A stretch of DNA of 64,000 bases, taken from assembly GCF_022836935.1 (NCBI RefSeq), contig NZ_CP083239.1, forward strand, positions 1,812,001 to 1,876,000, written 5' to 3'. How positions within the stretch are numbered: position 1 is the stretch's first letter; every line of letters starts with the position of its first letter. The DNA is from Ancylobacter polymorphus (GTDB taxonomy: Bacteria; Pseudomonadota; Alphaproteobacteria; Rhizobiales; Xanthobacteraceae). Under the pieces are notes generated by a model, which was not told where the DNA came from, searched no databases, and worked only from the letters and a program-made list of their open reading frames with translations. This document shows, one piece after another, positions 8,814-18,083 of the stretch. The position numbers and the translations under genes were made by a program.

Positions 8814-10136
8814 CTAGCCGCGGATCGCCTGCGCGAGTTCGGCGAAGGGCTCGCGGCTCGGCGGTGCGTCGGCATATTGCGACAGTGCCTCATAGATGCG
8901 CGGCACCACCTTCACCGCTTGGTCGAGCTCGGGGTCGGCGCCGGGGTGGTAGCCGCCCATCAGCCGAAGGTCGCGCGTGTCCTCGAAGCGGGCGATGAGG
9001 CTGCGCAGGCGGCGGATCAGGTCGCGCTCCTCCGGGCTCCACACGAGATCGGCGAGGCGCGAGACCGAGCGCAGGACATTGACGGCGGGAAAGCGGCCCT
9101 GGTCGCCGATCGCGCGGTCGAGCACGATATGGCCATCCAGCGTGCCGCGCACCGCGTCGGCCACCGGGTCGTTATGGTCGTCGCCGTCGACCAGCACCGA
9201 GAAGATGGCGGAGATCGCCCCCTTGCCCTCCGGCCCCGGCCCGGCACGCTCCAGCAGGCGCGGCAGGGTGCTGAACACGCTCGGCGCATAGCCGCGCGCC
9301 ACCGCCGGTTCGCCGGCCGCCAGCGCCACGTCGCGCGCGGCATGGGCGTAGCGCGTGACGCTGTCGATGATGAGCAGCACCTGCTCCCCACGGTCGCGGA
9401 AATATTCCGCCACGGCGAAGCCGGCGCGCGGCGCGAGGCGGCGCATCATCGCGCTCTCGTCGCTGGTGGCGACCACCACGACCGAGCGGTGGCGGTTGGG
9501 CGCCAGCGGACCTTCGAGGAATTCGCGCACCTCGCGCCCGCGCTCGCCGACCAGCGCGACGACGATGGTGTCGAAGCCCTCGCAGCGCGCCAGCATGGCG
9601 AGCAGGGTGGACTTGCCGACGCCCGAGCCGGCGAAGATGCCGATACGCTGGCCCTCGACCATGGGGGTGAACAGGTCGATCACCCGCACGCCGGTGCGCA
9701 GCGGCTTGTGGATGCGCGCCCGGCTCATCGCTTCCGGCGGGTCGGCCTCCAATTCGCGCGCCTCGTCGCCGAGGGTGAGCGGGCCGAGCCCGTCCAGCGG
9801 CTGGCCGAGCGCGCCGATCACCCGGCCCTTCCACTCCTCATGCGGGCGGAAGGCGAGGGGGCGGGCGCGGTGCGCCGGCGCGCCGAGGCCGATCGGCACC
9901 CGCTCGTCGAACGGCTTCACCGTGGCGCCGCCCTCGTCGAGCCGCACCACCTCGCCGATCAGGTTTCGGCCATTGGCCTCCACCGACACGCAGGCGCCGA
10001 GGGTGAGATGGGAGGACAGGCCCGAGACGCGGAAATGCGTCGGCGTGACCTCGCGCACCGTGCCGGAGACGCGCACGAAGGGCAGATCGTCGAGCCCGGA
10101 TTGAACCGCGGCTTCCAGCCGCGCCAGCGCGTTCAT
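8814..10136 (-). CDS. fliI: Flagellar export ATPase FliI
   Basis: FliI is the F1-beta-like ATPase that energises and orders type III flagellar export at the cytoplasmic face. The 440-residue protein has the Walker A loop GSGVGKST near residue 165, the Walker B region [16 protein letters not shown], and the type III ATPase signature around [15 protein letters not shown]. It is one base downstream of flgF in the DUF1217-flgF-fliI unit. Its usual partners FliH and FliJ are encoded in two other units (about 26.9 kb and 0.2 kb), so the ATPase complex is transcriptionally dispersed. Confidence 0.96.
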   Translation of the reverse strand: MNALARLEAAVQSGLDDLPFVRVSGTVREVTPTHFRVSGLSSHLTLGACVSVEANGRNLIGEVVRLDEGGATVKPFDERVPIGLGAPAHRARPLAFRPHEEWKGRVIGALGQPLDGLGPLTLGDEARELEADPPEAMSRARIHKPLRTGVRVIDLFTPMVEGQRIGIFAGSGVGKSTLLAMLARCEGFDTIVVALVGERGREVREFLEGPLAPNRHRSVVVVATSDESAMMRRLAPRAGFAVAEYFRDRGEQVLLIIDSVTRYAHAARDVALAAGEPAVARGYAPSVFSTLPRLLERAGPGPEGKGAISAIFSVLVDGDDHNDPVADAVRGTLDGHIVLDRAIGDQGRFPAVNVLRSVSRLADLVWSPEERDLIRRLRSLIARFEDTRDLRLMGGYHPGADPELDQAVKVVPRIYEALSQYADAPPSREPFAELAQAIRG

Positions 10137-10137
10137 C

Positions 10138-10854
10138 TCAGGACGGCCCCAGCGTGCGGATGGTCTCCGAGGTCTGGTCCTCGCTCTGCTGCACCGCCTG
10201 GGCCGCCATCTCGAAGGTGCGCTGCACGGCGATGAGCCGCGTCATCTCCTGGATCGGGTCGACATTCGAGCCCTCGACATAGCCCTGGCGCACGCCGAGG
10301 CTGGAAAAGTCCTGCACCGGCAGGCCGGGGCGGTCGGGGATCACCGCATTGCCCTGGCGGGTCAGCTTGGCACCGGCCGGCAGGGTGAACAGGCCGAGCG
10401 TGCCGACGCGGTTGGCGCCCTGGGTCATCGCGCCGTCGGCGCCGATGCGGATCTCGCCGCCGGCGGGGTCGACAAGCATCGCGGTGCCGCCGGCATCGAG
10501 CACCGGCAGGTTGTCGACGGTCAGCAACTCGCCGGTCGCGGCGATGTGCAGGCGCCCGTCGCGCGTATAGGCCCGCCCATTCGGGGTCTGCACCGCGAAC
10601 CAGGCGTCGCCCTGCGGCGCCACGTCGAGCGGGTTGCCAGTGTAGTTGACGGGTCCGGCGGCGAGCGAGGTGTAGGTCTCGCCCTCGGAGACGAAGGCCA
10701 CTTCCTGGTCGCCGGCGGTCGAGAGCAGTCGCTCGAACTTGATCGACTCGGCGCGGAAGCCGGGGGTGCTCATATTGGCGATGTTGTTGGCGATGGTCGC
10801 CATGCGCCGTTCGGTGGCGACCTGCGCCGCCAGCGGGACGTAAAGGCTCGGCAT
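10138..10854 (-). CDS. flgF: Flagellar proximal rod protein FlgF
   Basis: FlgF is a rod subunit. The 238-residue protein contains the rod-family N-terminal signature [20 protein letters not shown] (about residues 18-37), a central [20 protein letters not shown] block shared by FlgF and FlgG, and the C-terminal helix [20 protein letters not shown]. It lies between the DUF1217 gene (three-base gap) and fliI (one-base gap). It is shorter than the FlgG encoded at 18.1 kb and, as usual in Rhizobiales, is grouped with fliI instead of with the other rod genes. Confidence 0.92.
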   Translation of the reverse strand: MPSLYVPLAAQVATERRMATIANNIANMSTPGFRAESIKFERLLSTAGDQEVAFVSEGETYTSLAAGPVNYTGNPLDVAPQGDAWFAVQTPNGRAYTRDGRLHIAATGELLTVDNLPVLDAGGTAMLVDPAGGEIRIGADGAMTQGANRVGTLGLFTLPAGAKLTRQGNAVIPDRPGLPVQDFSSLGVRQGYVEGSNVDPIQEMTRLIAVQRTFEMAAQAVQQSEDQTSETIRTLGPS

Positions 10855-10857
10855 GGA

Positions 10858-11625
10858 TCAGCCTCCATATTTGAGGTTCAGCAGCGCCATGCCGGTGCGC
10901 ATGCCGACGCCATTGGCCGGAAACAGCGCCAGCGTCGGCGAGGCGGCGACGCCCTGGTCGGCATCCCAGCGCGCGGTGAAGCGGCGAATCAGCCGGTCGA
11001 GCTTGGTCGGGTCCTGCAGATCGGCGAGCTTGAGGCGCTGGGTGACGGCGGTGGCCTGCTTCTCGATGTCGGCGGAGGCCATGGCGGTGGGAAAGCCGTA
11101 GACGGTCTTCAGCACCTTCCACAGCGCGGGATCGGCGAGCAGCCCATAGGCCGACTTCACCTTGGGCGCCTCGCGCTGGAAATAAAGCGCGAGCCGCACG
11201 CCCTCATTCTCCGCCCCGGCATCGACTTCGAGCTTCTGGCGCACATAGGCGTCGACCACCTCCTGCCGCGCCGCCGGGCGCGTCGTGGTGAGCGGGCCGT
11301 AATTGTCGAAGTCGAACGCCTTGGCGAAGGCGGTGAAGCGCTCGTCATTCAGCCGGTTGGCGAAGGATTTGGGGTCGACGATGCCCTCGGTCAGCACCTT
11401 GCGCATATAGCCCTTGGCATAGGCCATGTCGCCGAGCCCGAAGGCGTTCATCGCATAGGTGAAGACGCGGGTGTTCTTGAGGAAGGCGTCGACCGTCTTG
11501 ATCTTCGGGATGGTTGCGAGGAAGTACTTGGTTTCCAGCGCCACCGAGGGCTCCGCCGCCTTCAGCGAGAGCGTGCGGGTCATGTTGCGCGTGAGCGACT
11601 GGAAGGTCGCAAAGGTGGTGGTCAT
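10858..11625 (-). CDS. DUF1217 flagellar-locus protein
   Basis: This 255-residue protein matches the DUF1217 family, a conserved component of rhizobial flagellar loci whose biochemical role is not established. Recognisable blocks are [20 protein letters not shown] and the C-terminal [20 protein letters not shown]. It is mostly helical with no signal peptide or membrane segment. An in-frame upstream start would add ten residues, but the ATG at 11625 begins the family-typical [14 protein letters not shown] and was chosen. It heads the minus-strand unit with flgF and fliI; a flagellar control element lies 38 bases upstream. Confidence 0.85.
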   Translation of the reverse strand: MTTTFATFQSLTRNMTRTLSLKAAEPSVALETKYFLATIPKIKTVDAFLKNTRVFTYAMNAFGLGDMAYAKGYMRKVLTEGIVDPKSFANRLNDERFTAFAKAFDFDNYGPLTTTRPAARQEVVDAYVRQKLEVDAGAENEGVRLALYFQREAPKVKSAYGLLADPALWKVLKTVYGFPTAMASADIEKQATAVTQRLKLADLQDPTKLDRLIRRFTARWDADQGVAASPTLALFPANGVGMRTGMALLNLKYGG

Positions 11626-11663
11626 GGCGGTTCCCGGCTCCGGTCCGGCCGCCACCCTGGCGC

Positions 11664-11685
11664 GGCAAGCTTGCGCCGGGCTTCC
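11664..11685 (-). promoter_or_regulatory. Flagellar control element, DUF1217-flgF-fliI copy
   Basis: On the minus strand this reads GGAAGC, CCGGC, GCAAGC, followed by TTGCC. It is 38 bases upstream of the DUF1217 start and faces away from the motA copy 20 bases further on. The divergent 138-base intergenic region therefore carries one element for each direction, supporting a real promoter role for both. Confidence 0.6.
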
Positions 11686-11705
11686 GCGCCGTCCGGCCGG
11701 GCAGG

Positions 11706-11727
11706 GCCAGCCTCGCGCAATCTTGCT
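11706..11727 (+). promoter_or_regulatory. Flagellar control element, motA-operon copy
   Basis: This reads GCCAGC, CTCGC, GCAATC, then TTGCT: the two half-site layout with an 11-base period. It ends 36 bases before the motA start codon, so any transcript started just downstream would have a very short leader. It heads the longest flagellar unit of the window (motA to fliP). Confidence 0.6.
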
Positions 11728-11750
11728 TGCCTAGACCCTCAGCCAACAAC

Positions 11751-11755
11751 GGAGG
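11751..11755 (+). promoter_or_regulatory. Ribosome-binding site fixing the TTG start of motA
   Basis: GGAGG lies eight bases upstream of a TTG codon at 11764. There is no in-frame ATG at the position where MotA proteins normally begin ([10 protein letters not shown]). This Shine-Dalgarno sequence therefore decides the start. Confidence 0.8.
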
Positions 11756-11763
11756 GGTCGGCA

Positions 11764-12648
11764 TTGTTCATTCTGATTGGCATCGTCCTGGGGTTTGCCT
11801 CGATCGGAGGCGGCTTCGTCGCGATGGGCGGCCATCTCGAAGTGATTTGGCAACCCTTTGAATATGTTATTATTTTCGGGATCGCGTTTGCCACCTTCCT
11901 CATCGCCAATCCGATGTCCACCGTCAAGGACACCGGCAAGGCGCTGGGTCAGGCCTTTGCCGGCAAGGCGCCCAAGCGCAAGGATTTCCTCGGCCTGCTC
12001 GGCCTTCTCTATGCGCTGATGCGCGAATTGCGCACCCGTCCGCGCAATGAGGTCGAAGGTCATATCGACGACCCCGCCAACTCCGCCCTGTTCCAGCACT
12101 TCCCGGACATTCTCAAGGACAAGGAGCTGACGCAGTTCATCTGCGACTACGCGCGGCTCATCGTCATCGGCAATGCCCGCTCGCACGAGATCGAGGGGCT
12201 GATGGAACAGGAAATCTCGACCATCAAGAAGTACAAGACCAAGCCGGCCGGGGCGCTCAGCACGGTGGCCGAGGGCATGCCGGCCATCGGCATCTGCGCG
12301 GCGGTGCTCGGCATCGTCAAGGCGATGGGCGCCATTGACCAGTCGCCGGAAATCCTCGGCCACTACATCGCCTCGGCGCTCGTCGGCACGCTGATCGGTA
12401 TCTACACCTCCTACGCGATCCTCGGGCCGATGGCGCATTACATCAAGATCATGCGCGAGAAGCAGGTCCAGCCCTACATCATCGTGAAGCAGTCGCTCAT
12501 CGCCTACATGAACGGGGCGCTGCCGCAGATCGCGCTCGAACACGGGCGCAAGACCATCTCCTCCTCCGAGCGCCCGAGCATCGACGAAGTGGAAGCCGAG
12601 GCGATTTCCAACGTGCCGAACCTCACGGCCGTTCCCCAGGCAGCCTGA
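11764..12648 (+). CDS. motA: Flagellar stator protein MotA
   Basis: MotA forms the proton-conducting stator ring with MotB and pushes on FliG. The 294-residue product has four membrane segments: two at about residues 1-60, and two at about 170-225 around [21 protein letters not shown] large cytoplasmic loop, with [15 protein letters not shown] typical of the TIGR03818-like subfamily, lies between the pairs. Translation most likely starts at TTG 11764 behind a GGAGG site; the open frame continues far upstream, so the start must be chosen on the ribosome-binding site and homology. It is the first gene of the unit and is followed by fliM four bases later; its partner motB is 15 kb away. Confidence 0.93.
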   Translation: MFILIGIVLGFASIGGGFVAMGGHLEVIWQPFEYVIIFGIAFATFLIANPMSTVKDTGKALGQAFAGKAPKRKDFLGLLGLLYALMRELRTRPRNEVEGHIDDPANSALFQHFPDILKDKELTQFICDYARLIVIGNARSHEIEGLMEQEISTIKKYKTKPAGALSTVAEGMPAIGICAAVLGIVKAMGAIDQSPEILGHYIASALVGTLIGIYTSYAILGPMAHYIKIMREKQVQPYIIVKQSLIAYMNGALPQIALEHGRKTISSSERPSIDEVEAEAISNVPNLTAVPQAA

Positions 12649-12652
12649 TCAC

Positions 12653-13597
12653 ATGAACATGCGCGCCACTCCCTCCGCCGGCACGCCGGCCGATATTCGC
12701 GACCTTCTGCTCGACGCTGCCGGGCTCTCGCTCGACAAGCTGCCGATGCTGCATGTCATCTTCGACCGCATGGCGACGCTGTGCGCGGAGAGCCTGCGCC
12801 AGCTGGCCTCCTCGCAGGCCTATTACTCGCTGAGCCAGGTCGAGAGCGGGCGCATCGGCGACGTGCTCGACAGCTATGAGGGCATGGCGATCGTCGGCGT
12901 GTTCCACTCCCCGGAATGGGACAGCCACGTCATTGTCGGCTTCGACCGCGACTTCGTGTTCAGCATGGTCGAAGTGCTCTTCGGCGCCGACGGCTCCGAG
13001 CCGCCGGTCGATGACGAGCGCTCCTTCTCCAATATCGAGCTGCGCATCGCCATCGCCTTGTTCGAACAGGTGGCCAAGGCGCTCCAAGGCAGCTTCGCGC
13101 TGGTGAGCCAGGTGAGCTTCAAGTTCCAGCGCCAGGAAACCCGCATGGATTTCGCGGTGGTGGGCCGGCGCAACAACCTCGCCATCTGCGCGAAATTCCT
13201 GCTGCAGGCGCTCAATCGCGGCGGCGAGATGTTCGTGCTGATCCCGCAGGGCGCGCTCACCCCGCTGCGCCAGCAGCTCGCCAGCACCACCGCCGGCGAA
13301 TCCTCCCCGCGCGACCCGATCTGGACCAAGCACATTCGCGGCGAGGTGCAGCGCACCGAGGTGCGGCTGCGCGCGGTTCTGGAAGAGCGCGAGATCACGC
13401 TCGGCGACGCCGCGCAGCTGGAAGTCGGCCAGATTCTGCCGCTGCAGGCGACGCCGCGCAGCCGGGTCAAGCTGGAGAGCGTCGAGCAGCCGCTGTTCTG
13501 GTGCAGCCTCGGGCAAGCTGAAGGGTCTTATGTGCTGCGTATCGAAGAGGCGGTCGACCTCGATCAGGAGTTCATCGATGACATTCTCCCCCGCTGA
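12653..13597 (+). CDS. fliM: Flagellar motor switch protein FliM
   Basis: FliM is the middle layer of the C-ring and normally receives CheY-P. The 314-residue protein has the CheC-like middle domain with SYEGMAIVGVFHSPEWDSHV and NIELRIAIALFEQV, and a C-terminal SpoA-like domain (DAAQLEVGQILPLQATPRSR). The usual N-terminal CheY-binding peptide (SQDEIDALL type) is not obvious; the first 30 residues read MNMRATPSAGTPADIRDLLL onward. It follows motA closely and overlaps the next gene by 20 bases. Confidence 0.94.
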   Translation: MNMRATPSAGTPADIRDLLLDAAGLSLDKLPMLHVIFDRMATLCAESLRQLASSQAYYSLSQVESGRIGDVLDSYEGMAIVGVFHSPEWDSHVIVGFDRDFVFSMVEVLFGADGSEPPVDDERSFSNIELRIAIALFEQVAKALQGSFALVSQVSFKFQRQETRMDFAVVGRRNNLAICAKFLLQALNRGGEMFVLIPQGALTPLRQQLASTTAGESSPRDPIWTKHIRGEVQRTEVRLRAVLEEREITLGDAAQLEVGQILPLQATPRSRVKLESVEQPLFWCSLGQAEGSYVLRIEEAVDLDQEFIDDILPR

Positions 13598-13895
13598 GGC
13601 GGTGCTGTTCGTGGCGCTCGTGGTGACGAGCGGTTGCGTCGTGCTGATGTATCGCAAGCTCAATGAGCTCTCGACGGTCGGGCGCCACTACCGGCTGGCG
13701 CTGCATGACAGCGCCGCGGCGCTGGGCGAGGCGCGCGATGCCGTCGCCCTGCTCAACAATGACAGCCGCGAGCTGATTTCGGCGCTGTGCACGCGCATCG
13801 GCGAGGCGGAGGCGCTGGTCGCCCGGCTGGACCGCGCCCGCGCCGAGGCTGCCGCCGTTCTCCCCACCTCCGTTAACAAGGACCCGCGCGGATGA
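13578..13895 (+). CDS. Small membrane coiled-coil protein between fliM and fliN (DUF6468-like)
   Basis: This 105-residue protein starts at the ATG at 13578 inside the last codons of fliM and ends overlapping fliN by four bases, so it is tightly coupled to both switch genes. It has one N-terminal membrane helix (AVLFVALVVTSGCVVLMYRK), then a charged helical region with heptad character. Size, topology and position match the DUF6468 proteins found between fliM and fliN in many Rhizobiales. The function is not established; its place suggests a role at the C-ring or membrane interface. Confidence 0.75.
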   Translation: MTFSPAEAVLFVALVVTSGCVVLMYRKLNELSTVGRHYRLALHDSAAALGEARDAVALLNNDSRELISALCTRIGEAEALVARLDRARAEAAAVLPTSVNKDPRG

Positions 13896-14224
13896 GCCAC
13901 GAAACCTTCGCCCCGGAAGTGCTGTCGGCCAGCGGCACGGTTGAGGAAAGCTTCGGCGGCCGTGGCCTCGAATCGCTGCTGCGCGTGCCGGTCACGCTGC
14001 AGGTGGTGCTGGGCTCGGCGCACCTGCCGGTGGCGCAGCTGATGAAGCTCGGCCGTGGCGCCATCGTGCCGCTCGACCGCCGCGTCGGCGAGCCGGTCGA
14101 CATCGTCGTCAATGGCCGCATCATCGCCCGCGGCGAAGTCGTGGTGGTGGACGAGGACAATTCCCGCTTCGGCGTGTCGCTGACCGAGATCGTCGGCGCG
14201 TCCGGTGGCGATCTCTCGCGCTGA
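13892..14224 (+). CDS. fliN: Flagellar motor switch protein FliN
   Basis: FliN forms the bottom of the C-ring and helps dock the export ATPase complex. The 110-residue protein is essentially one SpoA domain: LLRVPVTLQVVLGSAHLPVA, then LMKLGRGAIVPLDRRVGEPV and the NGRIIARGEVVVVDEDNSRF block (about residues 29-95). Its start overlaps the preceding small gene by four bases, and fliG follows after 15 bases. The length is normal for alphaproteobacterial FliN. Confidence 0.95.
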   Translation: MSHETFAPEVLSASGTVEESFGGRGLESLLRVPVTLQVVLGSAHLPVAQLMKLGRGAIVPLDRRVGEPVDIVVNGRIIARGEVVVVDEDNSRFGVSLTEIVGASGGDLSR

Positions 14225-14239
14225 GACGGTTGAGCGCGC

Positions 14240-15259
14240 ATGTCCGCCGTCACCCGGGTGGCCCGCCCGCTACAGGGTTCCGACCGCGTCGCCGCCCTGC
14301 TCATGACCATGGGCCGGCCGGTGGCGGCGCGGCTGATGAAGCACTTCCAGCCCGAGGAGATCAAGGCGATCACCCGCGCCATCGCGGAGATGCGCCCGGT
14401 CTCGACCGCGCAGGTCGAACTCGCCATCGAGGAATTCGCCACCCAGTTCGTCGCCGGCGCAAATGTGGTCGGCTCGCCCAGCGATGTGGAGCGGCTGCTC
14501 GACGGGGTTCTGCCCCCCGAGCAGATCTCCGCGATCATGACCGACATTCTCGGCTCGACCAATCACAGTATCTGGGACCGCATTTCCGGGGTCGCCGAAG
14601 GTACGATCGCCGCCTATGTGATCAAGGAACACCCGCAGATCGCGGCGCTGATCCTGTCCAAGGTCAAGCCGTCCTGCGCCGCCAAGGTGCTCGGCCATCT
14701 GCCCGAGGCGATGCGCAACGCCGTGATGCGCCGCATGCTCGGCTTCAAGCCGATCGTCGACGAGACGATGCGGATCATCGAGAACACCATCCATGAAGAC
14801 TTCATGGTGAACCTCGCCCGCAATGCGGGCGCCGACACCCATGCGCGCATCGCCGACATCATCAACAAGATGGAGCGCGACGATATGGAGAACGTCCTCT
14901 CCAGCCTTGCGAGCACGCGGCCGAAATCGGCGGAAATCCTCAAGGGGCTGCTGTTCACCTTCGACGACATCATCTCGCTGCCGCCGCGCGCCCGCACGGC
15001 GCTGTTCGACCAGGTGCCGAACGACCGCACGGTGATGGCGCTGAAGGGCACGGACCCGCAGTTCCGCGAGATCATCCTGCAGTCGCTCGGCTCGCGCGTG
15101 CGGCGCATGGTCGAGCAGGAACTCACGAGCAGCGAGCCGGCCTCGCACCGCGACGTGCACGAGGCCCGCCGCGCCATCACCGACATGGCGCTGGAAATGG
15201 CCGGGCGCGGCGAGATCGAGCTCAACGCCGGCGGCGAGGACGAAGCCTATGTGCGCTAG
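14240..15259 (+). CDS. fliG: Flagellar motor switch protein FliG
   Basis: FliG is the rotor protein that contacts MotA and sits between FliF and FliM. The 339-residue protein shows the N-terminal FliF-binding region (RVAALLMTMGRPVAARLMKH), the armadillo-like middle repeat (LILSKVKPSCAAKVLGHLPE), and the C-terminal motor domain with charged residues in RTALFDQVPNDRTVMALKGT. It lies between fliN and flhB; the order fliM-fliN-fliG-flhB is typical for the order Rhizobiales. Confidence 0.95.
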   Translation: MSAVTRVARPLQGSDRVAALLMTMGRPVAARLMKHFQPEEIKAITRAIAEMRPVSTAQVELAIEEFATQFVAGANVVGSPSDVERLLDGVLPPEQISAIMTDILGSTNHSIWDRISGVAEGTIAAYVIKEHPQIAALILSKVKPSCAAKVLGHLPEAMRNAVMRRMLGFKPIVDETMRIIENTIHEDFMVNLARNAGADTHARIADIINKMERDDMENVLSSLASTRPKSAEILKGLLFTFDDIISLPPRARTALFDQVPNDRTVMALKGTDPQFREIILQSLGSRVRRMVEQELTSSEPASHRDVHEARRAITDMALEMAGRGEIELNAGGEDEAYVR

Positions 15260-15282
15260 GTCAGGCCACCCCGGGGGCCGCC

Positions 15283-16359
15283 ATGTCCGAGGATAATGAC
15301 AAGGAGAGCAAAACCGAGGAGGCGAGCGAGAAGAAGATCTCCGACGCGCTGGAAAAGGGACAGGTTCCGTTTTCGCGCGAAGCCCCGCTCTTCGCCTCGC
15401 TGCTCGGCATTCTCGTCAGCCTCTCCTTCTTCGCCGGTCCGCAGGTCACGCTGCTGACCGAGGGAATGGCGCGGCTGATCGACAATCCCGGCGGCTTCCG
15501 CATCGCCGGCAGCGAGGACGCGCTGGAGCTGTTCTGGCTCGCCTTCGGCCTTGCCGCCCGCTTCCTGCTGCCGATCGCGCTGGTGCTCGCCGCCTTCGGC
15601 CTCGTCGCCTCGCTGGCGCAGAACATGCCGCGCTTCGTCGGCGAGCGCATTCGCCCGCAATGGTCGCGCGTCTCGCCGGCCTCCGGCTTCACCCGCATTT
15701 TCGGCCGGCACGGCCAGGTCGAATTCCTGAAATCGCTGTTCAAGTTCGGCGCCGTCGCGGCGATCTGCGTCATGCTGCTGCTCTCCGCCAAGGACAGCAT
15801 CATGGGCGCCATGTCGAGCGACCCGACGCTCGTTCCCTCCATGCTGCTCGGCCTCGCGGTGCGGCTGGTCTCCGCCGTCTGCGTCGCCACCATCGCGCTG
15901 GTGTGCATCGACCTCGTCTGGTCGCGGCTGAGCTGGCGCGCGGAACTGCGCATGACCAAGCAGGAGGTGAAGGAGGAGTTCAAGCAGGCCGAGGGTGACC
16001 CGATCGTCAAGGCGCGCATGCGCTCGCTGGCGAAGGAACGCGCCCGCCACCGCATGATGAGCGCGGTGCCGCGGGCCTCGCTCGTCATCGCCAACCCGAC
16101 CCATTACGCCATCGCCCTGCATTATGACCGGGTGAAGGGCGGGGCGCCGCTGGTGCTGGCCAAGGGCGTCGACCTGATCGCCCTGAAGATACGCTCCATC
16201 GCCGAAACGTCCGGCGTGCCTGTGGTGGAGGACCGCGCGCTGGCGCGGGCGCTCTATGAGGCGGTGGAGGTCGACCAGTGGATTCCGGCGGAGTTCTACC
16301 GCCCGGTCGCCAAGATTCTCTTCTTCATCTACTCGCGAGGCCAAAATGCGCGGAAATGA
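15283..16359 (+). CDS. flhB: Flagellar export gate and specificity-switch protein FlhB
   Basis: FlhB controls the switch of export specificity from rod/hook to filament substrates. The 358-residue protein has four membrane segments in its first 215 residues, a charged cytoplasmic linker (MTKQEVKEEFKQAEGDP), and the autocleavage motif NPTH with Asn271. The N-terminus (KTEEASEKKISDALEKGQVP) is the standard FlhB start. A GGGGG stretch precedes the ATG. The reading frame overlaps the following unidentified gene by 14 bases. Confidence 0.96.
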   Translation: MSEDNDKESKTEEASEKKISDALEKGQVPFSREAPLFASLLGILVSLSFFAGPQVTLLTEGMARLIDNPGGFRIAGSEDALELFWLAFGLAARFLLPIALVLAAFGLVASLAQNMPRFVGERIRPQWSRVSPASGFTRIFGRHGQVEFLKSLFKFGAVAAICVMLLLSAKDSIMGAMSSDPTLVPSMLLGLAVRLVSAVCVATIALVCIDLVWSRLSWRAELRMTKQEVKEEFKQAEGDPIVKARMRSLAKERARHRMMSAVPRASLVIANPTHYAIALHYDRVKGGAPLVLAKGVDLIALKIRSIAETSGVPVVEDRALARALYEAVEVDQWIPAEFYRPVAKILFFIYSRGQNARK

Positions 16360-16804
16360 GGGGCCTTGCCGTCTCGACATCGCCAGCCTGCCGGAACTGG
16401 CGCTGCTCACCTATGAAAAACGGCTGGCCGAGGCGCTGCGCGGTTTTCTCACCGAGCTGTGCCTGACCAATGCCGGGGTGGTGATGGCCTATATCAACAG
16501 CGGCCAGGACAGTAATATCGACGACCTCATCGCCTCCTCGGCCGAGCTGTTCCTCAAGCCGGGCCAGCTCAGCTATGACCGCCACGCGGTGATCGAGAGC
16601 GACTGGGGCGCGCCGCCGCATGTCTCCCTCGCGCTCAGCTTCCGCCAGCCGGCGATGACGACGGCTTTTCATGTGGTCTTCGACGAGAACTCGGTCGGCG
16701 TGCATATCGACGCCATCGAATTCGCCACCGCGGCGGGTTCGGAGAGCGAGAATCTGCGCCGCTTCGAGGCGGCGCTGGCGGCGGCCCGGCTCAGCGAGCA
16801 CTGA
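16346..16804 (+). CDS. Conserved-position protein of unknown function between flhB and flgB
   Basis: I do not recognise this 152-residue protein. It starts at the ATG at 16346 inside the end of flhB, which implies translational coupling, and ends 48 bases before flgB. There is no signal peptide, membrane segment or known motif. The composition is mixed alpha/beta, with a helical N-terminal half (LPELALLTYEKRLAEALRGF) and a strand-rich centre (HVSLALSFRQPAMTTAFHVV). Codon use is like its neighbours, so it is a real gene of the flagellar unit. A structural or regulatory role in the basal body or switch is possible but not shown. Confidence 0.7.
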   Translation: MRGNEGPCRLDIASLPELALLTYEKRLAEALRGFLTELCLTNAGVVMAYINSGQDSNIDDLIASSAELFLKPGQLSYDRHAVIESDWGAPPHVSLALSFRQPAMTTAFHVVFDENSVGVHIDAIEFATAAGSESENLRRFEAALAAARLSEH

Positions 16805-16808
16805 ACGC

Positions 16809-16830
16809 TCCAGCCTCGTGCAAGGTTCTG
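16809..16830 (+). promoter_or_regulatory. Flagellar control element, internal flgB copy
   Basis: This reads TCCAGC, CTCGT, GCAAGG, in the same 6-5-6 layout as the other copies but the weakest match. It lies in the 48-base gap before flgB inside the long plus-strand unit. It suggests an internal promoter for the rod and ring genes. Confidence 0.5.
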
Positions 16831-16852
16831 GTCCTACGGTCCGCGGGTCGAA

Positions 16853-17251
16853 ATGCGGAGCCCCCCCTTGGACAAGATATTCCTGTTCGATCTCACCGCC
16901 CGCCACGCCGAATGGGCGTCGGTGCGGCAGGCGACGATCGCCGCGAACATCGCCAATGCCAATACGCCGGCCTACCGGGCGGCGGATGTCGAGCCGTTCT
17001 CGACGGTGCTGGACCGCACCCATCTCACCCAGGTGCGCACCTCCGCCGGCCATCTCTCTCCGGCAGGTGCCGAGGCGATGCGGGCCGAAGTGAAGCCGGC
17101 GGACAGCTGGGAAGTCTCCGACTCCGGCAACACGGTGAGCCTCGACCAGCAGATGGTCAAAGCCGCCGACACCAACGCGGCCTTTACCTTGAACACGAGC
17201 GTCGTGCGCGCCTTCCACCGCATGGTGCTCGCCAGTGTGAGGAACGCCTGA
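16853..17251 (+). CDS. flgB: Flagellar proximal rod protein FlgB
   Basis: FlgB is a rod subunit close to the MS ring. The product, 132 residues from the ATG at 16853, contains the rod N-terminal signature RQATIAANIANANTPAYRAA and the C-terminal helix of the family. A TTG at 16868, seven bases after a GGAG, would give a product starting DKIFLFDLTARHAEW, which is also family-like; the ATG start is kept but uncertain. It overlaps flgC by one base. Confidence 0.92.
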   Translation: MRSPPLDKIFLFDLTARHAEWASVRQATIAANIANANTPAYRAADVEPFSTVLDRTHLTQVRTSAGHLSPAGAEAMRAEVKPADSWEVSDSGNTVSLDQQMVKAADTNAAFTLNTSVVRAFHRMVLASVRNA

Positions 17252-17670
17252 TGATCGATTCCCTGAAATCCATCTCCACCATCGCCAGTTCCGGCATGGA
17301 GGCGCAGTCCACCCGCATGCGGGTGGTGTCCGAGAACCTCGCCAATGCCCGCTCCACCGGCACCACGCCCGGTGCCGACCCCTACCGCCGCAAGACGGTG
17401 CATTTGGGCGTGCCGGAAGGCCTGAGCGCCGGGCCGGGTGTCGCCATTCGCGCCATCGGCACCGACGACACCACGCCCTTCACCATCGAGCACGACCCCG
17501 GCAACCCGGCCGCCGATGCCGACGGCAATGTGAAGCTGCCCAATGTGAATGTGCTGATGGAGATGGCGGACCTGCGCGAGGCCGGCCGTTCCTATTCCGC
17601 CAATCTCCAGATGATGAAGCAGGCACGCTCGATGATCTCCATGACCATCGATTTGTTGAGGGCCGGGTGA
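17251..17670 (+). CDS. flgC: Flagellar proximal rod protein FlgC
   Basis: FlgC is a rod subunit assembled with FlgB, FlgF and FliE. The 139-residue protein carries the rod signature (SGMEAQSTRMRVVSENLANA, about residues 15-34), the FlgC-specific DPYRRKTVHLGV segment, and the NVNVLMEMADLREAGRSYSA C-terminal helix. The ATG overlaps the flgB stop by one base and its own stop overlaps fliE, so flgB, flgC and fliE form a translationally coupled trio. Confidence 0.95.
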   Translation: MIDSLKSISTIASSGMEAQSTRMRVVSENLANARSTGTTPGADPYRRKTVHLGVPEGLSAGPGVAIRAIGTDDTTPFTIEHDPGNPAADADGNVKLPNVNVLMEMADLREAGRSYSANLQMMKQARSMISMTIDLLRAG

Positions 17671-17987
17671 TGATGGACGCGCTCAATTCGATCTCCACCC
17701 TGCGCGGGGTGGGCGGCACCGCCTCCACGGCGGCCAGCTCCGCCGCCTCGGCGGTTCGGCCGGCGGCGGGCACCGGCTTTTCCGACATGCTGGCCGACAT
17801 CTCCGGCCAGGCGGTCAGCTCGTTGCAGGGGGCGGAAGCCGCCGCCATCACCGGCCTGCAGGGCAAGGCCTCCGTGCAGCATGTGGTGCAGACCATCATG
17901 GCGGCCGAGACCACGCTGCAGACCGCGCTGGCGGTGCGCGACAAGGTGGTCGCCGCCTATCAGGAAATCTCGCGGATGGCGATCTAG
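17667..17987 (+). CDS. fliE: MS ring-rod junction protein FliE
   Basis: FliE joins the FliF ring to the rod. The 106-residue protein has the family's C-terminal helices SVQHVVQTIMAAETTLQTAL and ALAVRDKVVAAYQEISRMAI at about residues 70-106; the N-terminal third is Ala/Ser-rich and variable. Two ATG codons are adjacent at the start (MMMDAL). It overlaps the end of flgC by four bases; a 96-base gap without recognisable signals precedes flgG. Confidence 0.93.
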   Translation: MMMDALNSISTLRGVGGTASTAASSAASAVRPAAGTGFSDMLADISGQAVSSLQGAEAAAITGLQGKASVQHVVQTIMAAETTLQTALAVRDKVVAAYQEISRMAI

Positions 17988-18083
17988 CGCCGCCCGCGAC
18001 ACCTCGTTCCGCCCCCTGTTTCCCGCATCCCCGGCGGGCGGCGCCGTCGCCGCGCTGTCCGCGGCTGCCCCGAGGACGCCGAC

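Noticed and set aside
11656..11680. A sigma-54-like TGGC...TTGC pair upstream of motA
   Set aside because: The spacing between the GG and GC dinucleotides is 12 bases instead of ten, so it does not meet the sigma-54 rule.
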